A stretch of DNA of 39,510 bases from Marinoscillum sp. Its GTDB lineage: Bacteria > Bacteroidota > Bacteroidia > Cytophagales > Cyclobacteriaceae. Location of the stretch: positions 1-39,510 of the forward strand of contig JAMWZA010000037.1 in the NCBI GenBank assembly GCA_024305105.1, given 5' to 3'. The stretch's first letter is position 1; the number at the start of each line of letters is the position of its first letter. Below, piece by piece: positions 1-6,159 of this stretch. The position numbers and the translations under genes are program-made. The notes below the pieces were generated by a model. It searched no databases. It had not been told where the DNA came from and saw only the letters and a program-made list of their open reading frames with translations.

Positions 1-94
1 TTAAGTTAATAAATTCGCTTCTTGGAATATTAATATGAAGGGAAGCTAAAGGTTACAGCGCATTCACTTCACAACGTATATCTTCCTAACTAAC

Positions 95-125
95 TTGATA
101 GGATGTAACTTTTAAGTTACCTTTG
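95..125 (+). promoter_or_regulatory. Promoter with overlapping operator for the toxin-antitoxin locus
   Basis: A Bacteroidota-type -7 box TACCTTTG (118-125, matching TAnnTTTG) lies 20 nt downstream of a TTG -33 element (95-97). A gapped palindrome, GTAACTT-TT-AAGTTAC (105-120), overlaps the -7 box and sits where a HigA-type antitoxin would bind for autorepression. Transcription would start within a few bases of the toxin ATG at 130, so the message is predicted to be leaderless or nearly so. The sequence match is direct; the regulator assignment is inferred from the adjacent XRE antitoxin gene. Confidence 0.65.
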
Positions 126-129
126 TCGT

Positions 130-487
130 ATGAACAAGATCCGAGAGGTCATTGCATACAAACACTATTTTGAAGAGTTCTTGAACAAACAGTCAATGAA
201 AGTTCAAGACAAGATTTTCAAGATAATTGAAGCAATTGAGACTCTTGAAAGAGTTCCCAGTAATTACTTGAAACACATGACCGGAACTGATGGTCTTTAT
301 TAAGCAAGAATTAAACTGGGTTCGAACATATGGCGAGTGTTCTGTTTTTTTGATGGCGGTCAACTTGTAATTCTTTTGAACGGATTTCAGAAGAAAACTC
401 AAAAAACACCAAAATCAAAAATCCAAATTAGCCGAACGACTTATGAACGATTATTATCTAGATAAAACGAACAAAAATGGAAACTAA
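130..487 (+). pseudogene. Broken RelE/HigB-type toxin gene (nonsense plus frameshift)
   Basis: Reading from ATG 130 gives a RelE/HigB-like start (MNKIREVIAYKHYFEEFLNK) that ends at TAA 301-303 after 57 codons. The same frame continues beyond the stop with typical toxin sequence (ARIKLGSNIWRVFCFFDGG, then VILLNGFQKKTQKTPK). The family usually has Glu (GAA) where this TAA lies, so one G-to-T change explains it. Near 430 an extra A shifts the frame. Skipping it restores an ending with AERLMNDYYLDK, and the gene would then stop at 485-487, overlapping the antitoxin ATG at 477 as is usual for this family. The intact protein would be an mRNA interferase of about 118 residues. With two independent lesions it is almost certainly inactive. 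Sequencing error is possible for one lesion but less likely for both. Confidence 0.82.
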
Positions 488-767
488 ATCTTGGAAAACC
501 ATAAAGGATGACGTCTACGGAAAGAAGGGAACTCCAAGACGTGATCAACTTGAACGAGAAGTTGAAGGCCTCAAGATTGGGTTACTACTTCGTCAGGCTC
601 GTGAACACAAACACCTAACCCAACAGCAACTTGGTGAACTGGTGGACAAGAAAAGAACCTACATTTCTAGAGTCGAAAACGATGGTAGTAACTTAACTCT
701 TAAGACACTTTACGACATTGTGGAGAAGGGGCTTGGTGGCAAAGTTACAATCAGCATTGACGTATAA
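477..767 (+). CDS. XRE-family antitoxin (HigA-like)
   Basis: A 96-residue protein with an XRE/HTH_3 helix-turn-helix in its C-terminal half: LLLRQAREHKHLTQQQLGEL, then the recognition helix region KKRTYISRVENDGSNLTLKTL. It follows, and would overlap, the RelE/HigB-type toxin reading frame. This is the toxin-first order of HigBA loci. In that family the antitoxin neutralises the toxin and represses the shared promoter; the gapped palindrome at 105-120 is the probable site. The gene is intact although the toxin is broken, so it survives as a lone DNA-binding antitoxin. It could protect against an intact homologous toxin elsewhere. Confidence 0.85.
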   Translation: METKSWKTIKDDVYGKKGTPRRDQLEREVEGLKIGLLLRQAREHKHLTQQQLGELVDKKRTYISRVENDGSNLTLKTLYDIVEKGLGGKVTISIDV

Positions 768-846
768 AAACAGTGCTGTAACAGGCACTAGCCCGAATAT
801 GCCTGAGTGCTTCCTGCAAGATTCAGTGCAATTTGACCGCTTCACC

Positions 847-950
847 GCCCATTCTGCTACTTTCAATTCTCCTACCCCATCTTCCTTCTTTCTGGATTTA
901 GACTTGTTGAACGCAGTGCATCGTGGATACCGTTGTAGGCGTTGGGCGGT
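847..950. repeat. attC-like imperfect inverted repeat upstream of small accessory genes
   Basis: ACCGCCCA (847-854) is exactly complementary to TGGGCGGT (943-950). Inside it, CTAC (860-863) pairs with GTAG (about 935-938), leaving unpaired bases on each arm. The right arm contains GTTGGGC (942-948), which fits the integron core GTTRRRY. The left arm is GCCCATT rather than the expected RYYYAAC. Two-part stems with unpaired bases and a roughly 100-bp span are typical of integron attC sites, and two small unrelated genes follow. No integrase is in the window, so the assignment is only suggestive. Confidence 0.3.
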
Positions 951-973
951 TTCGCTAGATTAGTGCTGTTTAC

Positions 974-999
974 AACTAGTGGGCATACTCCCGCTAGTT
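974..999. other. Stable hairpin ahead of a small gene
   Basis: AACTAGTGGG (974-983), a 6-nt loop CATACT, and CCCGCTAGTT (990-999) form a 10-bp stem with one G-U pair on the + strand. No T-run follows, so it is not a standard intrinsic terminator. It ends about 41 bp before the ATG at 1041. It may be part of the cassette-like boundary or of the 5' region of the downstream message. Confidence 0.5.
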
Positions 1000-1040
1000 C
1001 GAAAGTTACATGCCATGAGGCAATCGCAAAGAGACCGGTG

Positions 1041-1382
1041 ATGGAAAAGACAGATTTAGAACAATACATTGTTATTCATTATCACGAACTTCTAACTATT
1101 GAAGAAAAAGCCGCCTACAAACATCATTTAACAACTTTGAAAGCGCAGAATTCAGAGAACACCAAATATGGTGAAATGCTTATGAACAGATGGGGAACAA
1201 CTAATCCAGAATCGTTAAACCTTTTGGTAGGCGGATGTGATAATTTTAAGAACAGAGTGGCAACTAGGATTTTGAGCGAAGTGTCTGATAAAGTTTTCAT
1301 CAACAATTGTCCTAAATGTGGTGAACTCGCACGAACACCGAAAGCCAAACAATGTAGATTTTGTGGACATGATTGGCATTGA
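1041..1382 (+). CDS. Small zinc-ribbon-ended protein of unknown function
   Basis: A 113-residue protein; I do not recognise a named family. The start at ATG 1041 (MEKTDLEQY) is preferred because the upstream extension to 942 runs through the inverted-repeat and hairpin region and has no protein-like composition. The N-terminal two thirds is predicted helical (YHELLTIEEKAAYKHHLTTL). The C-terminus has a C-x2-C-x11-C-x2-C pattern (CPKCGEL then CRFCGHDWH), which should bind one zinc ion as a rubredoxin-like or zinc-ribbon knuckle. The stop overlaps the start of the next gene by 14 nt, suggesting co-translation. The setting, beside a toxin-antitoxin remnant and a cassette-like repeat, suggests accessory DNA. 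Confidence 0.65.
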   Translation: MEKTDLEQYIVIHYHELLTIEEKAAYKHHLTTLKAQNSENTKYGEMLMNRWGTTNPESLNLLVGGCDNFKNRVATRILSEVSDKVFINNCPKCGELARTPKAKQCRFCGHDWH

Positions 1383-1695
1383 TAAAATATGGATAGAAGC
1401 AGAAGAATGGACTGAAGGTCACTGGAACCATGAAAACGACAACACTGACGTTATCGTAACTCTAACGAACGGAAAGAGATATGTTGGATCATTCTTTACC
1501 TACACGAATATTCAGGAACTGACAAGTAAGAACGAGAGAACTGGCGAAAACTTGAACGGTAAATACCTATGGTCAAGTGACATGATTCTGATCGACAAAT
1601 GCTCTCAACAGGACATTGAACAGGTGATTAACGAACTCCTCAAGCAAGATGACCTAACTTCTGTGTTTACCAAGATTGAAGAAGACGGCAAGTAA
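1369..1695 (+). CDS. Small acidic protein of unknown function
   Basis: A 108-residue protein starting at ATG 1369, inside the last codons of the preceding gene. An upstream start at 1318 is possible but would overlap that gene by 65 nt. The sequence has an alternating beta-strand pattern (TDVIVTLTNGKRYVGSFFTY) followed by SSDMILIDKC and a helical acidic tail (QDIEQVINELLKQ). The short beta-rich core resembles small SH3-like or immunity-type proteins common in variable regions, but I cannot assign a family. The overlap with the zinc-ribbon gene suggests the two proteins work together or were acquired as one unit. Confidence 0.6.
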   Translation: MIGIDKIWIEAEEWTEGHWNHENDNTDVIVTLTNGKRYVGSFFTYTNIQELTSKNERTGENLNGKYLWSSDMILIDKCSQQDIEQVINELLKQDDLTSVFTKIEEDGK

Positions 1696-1766
1696 CAACC
1701 GCATCTATACACAATCCTTCCAGAAACTGGGGAAAAAGAGTGACCAGTCCAGAAAACCAAAAATCA

Positions 1767-1934
1767 ATAAGCGAACCGAATTTTGGAGTGGACCTGAAGA
1801 TATCTAGCGTATAACTTCACAAAGCCTGTCTTGTAGGCAGTAATCGACTTAATCCACTGAAATATAACCTGAGCTTTCCATGGGCTGGTTGGTAATTCCG
1901 GGTAGTCAGTACAGATTACAGTTGCACCTAAAAT
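1767..1934 (-). pseudogene. Possible gene fragment without a start codon
   Basis: On the minus strand a frame of 56 codons is open between stops at 1935-1937 and 1764-1766 and has no ATG. It encodes protein-like sequence (DYPELPTSPWKAQVIFQWIK, then SITAYKTGFVKLYARYLQ). The composition looks coding rather than random, so this may be the tail of a lost gene downstream of the glycosylase gene. I do not recognise the family. A frame this short can also occur by chance. The rest of 1696-1944 shows nothing except a weak GCCT/AGGC hairpin near 1827-1841. Confidence 0.22.
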
Positions 1935-1944
1935 CTATTGACTT

Positions 1945-2520
1945 TCACTCCTCCAAACACCCACGAACTAAGCTCCTCAATACTACCAGTACTTCCTTTT
2001 CAAACCACGGATTTTTCTTCATCCAGATGTTGTTGCGAGGAGAAGGGTGGGGTAGCGGCAGAAAATGTGGTAGGTAGTCTTCAAAGTTTCTTACGGTTTC
2101 TGTCAGAGTGTTTTTCATCTGGTCCTGCAGGTAGTAGCGTTGTGCATACTGGCCTATAAGCAAGGTGAGCTGCACGTTTTGCATTCGATCCAGGAGCTGT
2201 CGGTGCCAGAGTGGTGCACACTCTGGTCGGGGCGGAAGGTCACCAGACTTTCCTTTACCCGGATAGCAAAATCCCATCGGGATGATGGCTACCAGTGCTG
2301 GATTGTAAAAGTCCGCTTCACCGATGGCCATCCATCGGCGCAGATTGTTGCCGCTGGGATCATTCCAGGGAATACCTGTCTGATGCACGCGGGTACCGGG
2401 AGCCTGCCCGATGATCACGATCTTACTCGCTGGATGAGCACTCATCACGGGATTGGGGCCTAGCTCCAGGTGTTCAGAACAGTGCGTACACTTTCGTATG
2501 TCAGTCAGCAGTTGATCCAT
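1945..2520 (-). CDS. Uracil-DNA glycosylase family protein
   Basis: A 191-residue cytoplasmic protein of the uracil-DNA glycosylase superfamily, which removes uracil or related damaged bases from DNA by hydrolysing the N-glycosidic bond. Visible motifs are the water-activating segment VIIGQAPGTRVHQTG (GQAPG at residues 38-42) and the DNA-intercalating motif HPSPRN (158-163). The paired cysteines near the N-terminus (CTHCSEHL) and the later CYPG and PECAP cysteines recall the Fe-S-type families 4 and 5, but the spacing is not diagnostic and this branch is often annotated only to superfamily. Start ATG at 2520. It lies 83 bp downstream of the FkbM gene on the same strand and has no apparent link to arabinan metabolism. 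Confidence 0.85.
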   Translation of the reverse strand: MDQLLTDIRKCTHCSEHLELGPNPVMSAHPASKIVIIGQAPGTRVHQTGIPWNDPSGNNLRRWMAIGEADFYNPALVAIIPMGFCYPGKGKSGDLPPRPECAPLWHRQLLDRMQNVQLTLLIGQYAQRYYLQDQMKNTLTETVRNFEDYLPHFLPLPHPSPRNNIWMKKNPWFEKEVLVVLRSLVRGCLEE

Positions 2521-2603
2521 GTTATTGGTTGATGAGTCATACAGATCACGTATCAGCTCTACTTATTTCATCTGTAGTTTTGTTGTGACCATGAAGGTAC
2601 ACA

Positions 2604-3290
2604 TTAATGGCTATGCGGTACAAACACGTAATTGCGGTGCGTGTCCTTGCGTGGATACTGGTGCTGATCAAATTGATCAATCGGCAGTCGCCTTCCTTTT
2701 AGCAGGAAAAATCCTTCGTAGTTAAGGCTTTTCAGAAAGCTCAGAACTGTACCGTCTTCCATAGCCTTATGATGTATTTCAATTTGTAGGATGGGTTGAT
2801 ATTTTGAAATTAACTCAGACGCTCCTTGCAACACTTCCAGTTCATGGCCTTCCACATCACACTTAATAAAGCGGATCGGCAAAGTGATTTCATTGAGTAG
2901 TTCATCGAGCTTGATGGATTTTACACTAAGATCTCCTCCGGTGGAGGCTTTGGCACCGCCATGACCCGCATACTTCCGATCCAGTTTGAGTTCGCCCGAA
3001 TCGTTGGATAGCGCACAGTTAAATATCCGAAGATTGTGAAGGAAAAAGTCGCACTTGATTTCCTTTAAATAAGGAGCTAGTTCTGGCTGTGGCTCAAATG
3101 CCCAGACCTGACCTTGCCGTCCTACCGCCTTGGACAACCAAAAAGAATACGCCCCTTTGTTGGCTCCAATATCCAGTGCCAGCGTATTCCTTAAATCCAG
3201 CGCATGTAGATAAGTGAGTGAGTCCCGTTCGGTACTAAAGCGGTAGCGCCAGAAGCGGTGGACTGCATGTAACTTTTGCCAGATATTCAT
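2604..3290 (-). CDS. FkbM-family SAM-dependent methyltransferase
   Basis: A 228-residue protein. The SAM-binding motif I is TLALDIGANKGAYSFWL (residues about 36-52). The FkbM hallmark IKCDVEGHELEVLQGA follows after an acidic loop. Members O-methylate sugars, lipids or polyketides; the substrate here cannot be read from sequence. The N-terminus is short and basic-aromatic (MNIWQKLHAVHRFWRYRF) and may contact membrane or a glycan acceptor, a form often seen near polysaccharide or glycolipid genes. It lies 58 bp downstream of the AraR-like gene and upstream of the glycosylase gene, all leftward, so cotranscription is possible. A role in arabinan metabolism is not evident. Confidence 0.85.
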   Translation of the reverse strand: MNIWQKLHAVHRFWRYRFSTERDSLTYLHALDLRNTLALDIGANKGAYSFWLSKAVGRQGQVWAFEPQPELAPYLKEIKCDFFLHNLRIFNCALSNDSGELKLDRKYAGHGGAKASTGGDLSVKSIKLDELLNEITLPIRFIKCDVEGHELEVLQGASELISKYQPILQIEIHHKAMEDGTVLSFLKSLNYEGFFLLKGRRLPIDQFDQHQYPRKDTHRNYVFVPHSH

Positions 3291-3348
3291 GTGTTCATCG
3301 CATTCGGGGTGTCACCCAATATTGATTCTGTGAGTAGGTTCAATTCTG

Positions 3349-4065
3349 CTAAAGTTTAAAGGAGATCCCATTTTTGGTGTTGGCTTCATATTTGTCCTTA
3401 TCAAAGGTGAAGAGGAACGAGCCTTTCTTGCTGCTACTCATGTCTTTTTCTTCCAGTTTGATGAGTACGTCCAGTTGGTTGATTTTTTTAGCGAAGTTTC
3501 GCTTGTCTATTTCTTCATTGAGGATCGTTTCATAGAGTCGCTGCAACTGTCGCATGGTGAATTTTTCCGGAAGGAGTTCAAATCCGATGGGCTGTACAGA
3601 GGTTTTGTATCGCAACCGGTTAATGGCATGCTGTACCATTTGTCCGTGATCAAAGATCAATTCCGGTGCTTCATTGAGGCTAAACCATTGGGCTGAGTGC
3701 TGCTTGGTGAGCTCTTCGTTGTGATCTTCACTATTGATGAGTGCGTAATAGGTAATGGAGATTGTTCGCTCCACCGGATCACGCTTAGGATCCGTATAGG
3801 CATGAACCTGATCGAGGTACACATCGTGCAGGCCTGTAAGGGTCTCCAATACACGATTCGCTGCATTTTCGGACGTCTCGTTGGGTTGTAAGAAACCACC
3901 CATCAAAGACCATTTGCCCATTTCGGGCTCAAAATTCCTTTTGATCAATAAGATTTTTAACTCTTCTTTATCAAACCCAAAAATAATACAGTCCACTGCA
4001 ACCAGCAGATGAGTTTGATCTTGATAATTGCTTACGCTAGACATGTTCTCAATTATAGGCACCAT
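3349..4065 (-). CDS. Nudix-like transcriptional regulator, AraR-type (NrtR family)
   Basis: A 238-residue protein with an N-terminal Nudix fold (VAVDCIIFGFDKEELKILLI, then GGFLQPNETSENAANRVLET) and a C-terminal winged-helix region (FTMRQLQRLYETILNEEIDK, then RNFAKKINQLDVL). In the Nudix box the catalytic RE-U-x-EE is replaced by R-V-L-E-T-L, so hydrolase activity is unlikely and ligand sensing likely. In Bacteroidota, NrtR-family proteins of this layout include AraR, an L-arabinose-responsive repressor. Its position, divergent from an arabinan locus, supports that role. The 16-bp palindrome at 4155-4170 is the probable operator. The start at 4065 is the longest; the internal ATG at 4044 (MSSVSNYQ) is equally plausible. 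The ligand is inferred, not shown. Confidence 0.8.
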   Translation of the reverse strand: MVPIIENMSSVSNYQDQTHLLVAVDCIIFGFDKEELKILLIKRNFEPEMGKWSLMGGFLQPNETSENAANRVLETLTGLHDVYLDQVHAYTDPKRDPVERTISITYYALINSEDHNEELTKQHSAQWFSLNEAPELIFDHGQMVQHAINRLRYKTSVQPIGFELLPEKFTMRQLQRLYETILNEEIDKRNFAKKINQLDVLIKLEEKDMSSSKKGSFLFTFDKDKYEANTKNGISFKL

Positions 4066-4154
4066 TATGAAATTTCCAATAAACGGGTGCTTGTCGATTT
4101 ATTTATGATGAAAAATTAACTAGTAGTTCGATTTTATTAACGAATAATATTTTC

Positions 4155-4170
4155 TACATTTATAAATGTA
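4155..4170. promoter_or_regulatory. Perfect 16-bp palindrome, probable AraR-type operator with divergent promoters
   Basis: TACATTTATAAATGTA is a perfect palindrome between the divergent regulator (ATG 4065) and the GH97 gene (ATG 4210). Each half also reads TACATTTA, one base off the Bacteroidota -7 box TAnnTTTG. The site could therefore hold -7 elements for both directions, so bound regulator would block both promoters. The palindrome is seen directly; binding by the neighbouring AraR-like protein is inferred. I found no second copy in the other intergenic regions of the window. Confidence 0.6.
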
Positions 4171-4209
4171 AATAATACACTTAAAAAAGACTACTACTTA
4201 CAAGCTTTT

Positions 4210-6159
4210 ATGCTCAATCAGTTTTTCAAATCTAATAGGATTTATGTCCACGTAGTACTTTTGATCTGTATGGCCTCCTTGGGATCATGTACATCGGGCA
4301 CTTCCAGTTTCAAGTTACTGAGTCCGGATGGTGTATTGGAGCTTGAATTTGCCGTTGATCAGGCAGGTAAGGCTACCTTTCAGGTAAAGCGCAATCAATC
4401 CATCGTTTTGGAAATTTCAGATTTGGGTGTAAAAGGGTCAGCGTATGACTTTACGAAGAATTTGAAGCTGGGTAAGGTTTCTGAGATTGTGACCAAATCA
4501 GAAGAGTACGCCATGGTACAGGGCAAATCAGCAAAAATCACCTACACGTATAACGAGCAGATTTTCACATTGCTCAATACAGCAGGTGAGGAGTTATCAA
4601 TAACCTTTCGTGTAAGCGATGACGGTGTTGCTTTTCAGTACTTGTTTTCAACGGATGATGATGCGTTGATTACGGAGGAACTAACGTCTTTTCGGTTCCC
4701 TGAAGGTACTCAGATGTTTGCTCAACCCATGTCAGTGGCTAAAACAGGCTGGGAGCAGACAAACCCATCTTACGAAGAACACTATGAGCAGAACATACCA
4801 GTTGGAACTGCTTCGCCATTAGGCGCAGGCTGGGTTTTCCCAACACTGTTTGAGCTGGATGATACCTGGGTGCTACTCTCGGAGGCTGGACTCGGTCCAG
4901 ACTACTGTGGAGCCCGATTGATTGCTGACACCGTCAGCAAAGCAATGAAAATTGGATTTCCAACTGCCGTTGAGGTTTATACGAACAAAGGCCACTTACC
5001 TGTAAACCCAACGCAAAGTCCATGGAGGATAATTACCATAGGCAATCTGGAGACCATCGTAGAATCTACGCTAGGCACAGATCTGGCAGCTCCGGCGATA
5101 GCCTTGGAGAGCAGTGCTTTTGTGCAGCCCGGTCTGGCGAGTTGGAGCTGGGCGCTACTAAAAGATAACTCAGTCAACTATGATACCACCAAGTGGTTCA
5201 TCGATTATGCCAGTGACATGAGTTGGAAATACTGTTTGATTGATGTGAACTGGGACACGACGATTGGTGCCGAGCGCATTCAGGAGCTGGCTCAATATGC
5301 AGCAGGTAAAGGAGTTGGATTAATCCTCTGGTACAATTCTGCCGGTGAGTGGAATACTACGCCATACCATCCGAAAAGCGAATTACTGATCCATGAGCAG
5401 CGAGAAGAGGAGTTTGCGAAGTTGAACGCATGGGGAATTAAAGGTGTGAAGATTGATTTCTTCGGTGGTGATGGACAAAGCGTAATCGCCTATTACCATG
5501 ACATCCTAAAGGACGCTGCAAAACATGAATTGTTGGTCAATTTCCATGGAGCCACACTGCCGAGAGGCTGGCAGCGTACCTATCCGCATCTGATGACCAT
5601 GGAGTCGATCAAGGGGTTTGAGTTTATCACCTTCACGCAAGAGACGGCCAACCTTGCAGCTAATCATTCGGCCATGCTTCCCTTTACGCGCAATGCCTTT
5701 GATCCAATGGACTTCACTCCGATGGCCTTTTCGAAAATTCCAAACATCGATCGGGTGACCACCAACGCCTTTGAATTGGCACTGCCAACGCTTTTCCTTT
5801 CTGGCATTCAGCACATTGCGGAAACGCCTGCAGGAATGGCTGAAGTACCAGATTATGTGAGAACTTATTTGAGGGATATACCGACCGTTTGGGACGAGAC
5901 ACAGTTCATCGATGGTTATCCGGGTAAGCTGGCGATTGTGGCTAGACGGTCCAGAGATACCTGGTTCGTGACGGGTATCAATGGGGAAAATGAGGTAAAA
6001 GAGCTTTCGCTGGACATGAGTTTCCTCAATGGGAAATCAGGTTATTTGATTACCGATTGTGAGTCGCATCCAGAATTCAAGAAACAATCAATTACCATTC
6101 AAGACGCTTTCCCTGTGAGGTTGAAAGCAAATGGGGGCTTTATAATGAAATTGAAATGA
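4210..6159 (+). CDS. GH97 glycoside hydrolase, retaining type (beta-L-arabinopyranosidase or alpha-galactosidase)
   Basis: A 649-residue lipoprotein of family GH97, as in SusB: an N-terminal beta-sandwich, a catalytic (beta/alpha)8 barrel and a C-terminal beta domain. The signal peptide ends in lipobox LGSC (Cys27). The barrel motif GVKIDFFGGDGQ carries Asp416, the position of the nucleophile in retaining GH97 enzymes; inverting SusB-type alpha-glucosidases lack it. MTMESIKGFEF carries a conserved Glu (465). Retaining members hydrolyse alpha-galactosides or beta-L-arabinopyranosides, and the arabinan setting favours the latter. The residues after Cys27 (TSGTSS) lack an acidic surface-export signal, so a periplasm-facing anchor is expected. 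The stop overlaps the next start by 4 nt (ATGA), so the two are translationally coupled. It is the first gene after the palindrome. Confidence 0.88.
   Translation: MLNQFFKSNRIYVHVVLLICMASLGSCTSGTSSFKLLSPDGVLELEFAVDQAGKATFQVKRNQSIVLEISDLGVKGSAYDFTKNLKLGKVSEIVTKSEEYAMVQGKSAKITYTYNEQIFTLLNTAGEELSITFRVSDDGVAFQYLFSTDDDALITEELTSFRFPEGTQMFAQPMSVAKTGWEQTNPSYEEHYEQNIPVGTASPLGAGWVFPTLFELDDTWVLLSEAGLGPDYCGARLIADTVSKAMKIGFPTAVEVYTNKGHLPVNPTQSPWRIITIGNLETIVESTLGTDLAAPAIALESSAFVQPGLASWSWALLKDNSVNYDTTKWFIDYASDMSWKYCLIDVNWDTTIGAERIQELAQYAAGKGVGLILWYNSAGEWNTTPYHPKSELLIHEQREEEFAKLNAWGIKGVKIDFFGGDGQSVIAYYHDILKDAAKHELLVNFHGATLPRGWQRTYPHLMTMESIKGFEFITFTQETANLAANHSAMLPFTRNAFDPMDFTPMAFSKIPNIDRVTTNAFELALPTLFLSGIQHIAETPAGMAEVPDYVRTYLRDIPTVWDETQFIDGYPGKLAIVARRSRDTWFVTGINGENEVKELSLDMSFLNGKSGYLITDCESHPEFKKQSITIQDAFPVRLKANGGFIMKLK

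Noticed and set aside
718-963. 81-codon frame overlapping the antitoxin end and the inverted-repeat region
   Set aside because: It starts inside the antitoxin gene, has low-complexity composition and crosses the repeat; no protein-like features.
2140-2463. 107-codon plus-strand frame over the glycosylase gene
   Set aside because: The opposite strand encodes clear glycosylase motifs; this frame is its shadow.
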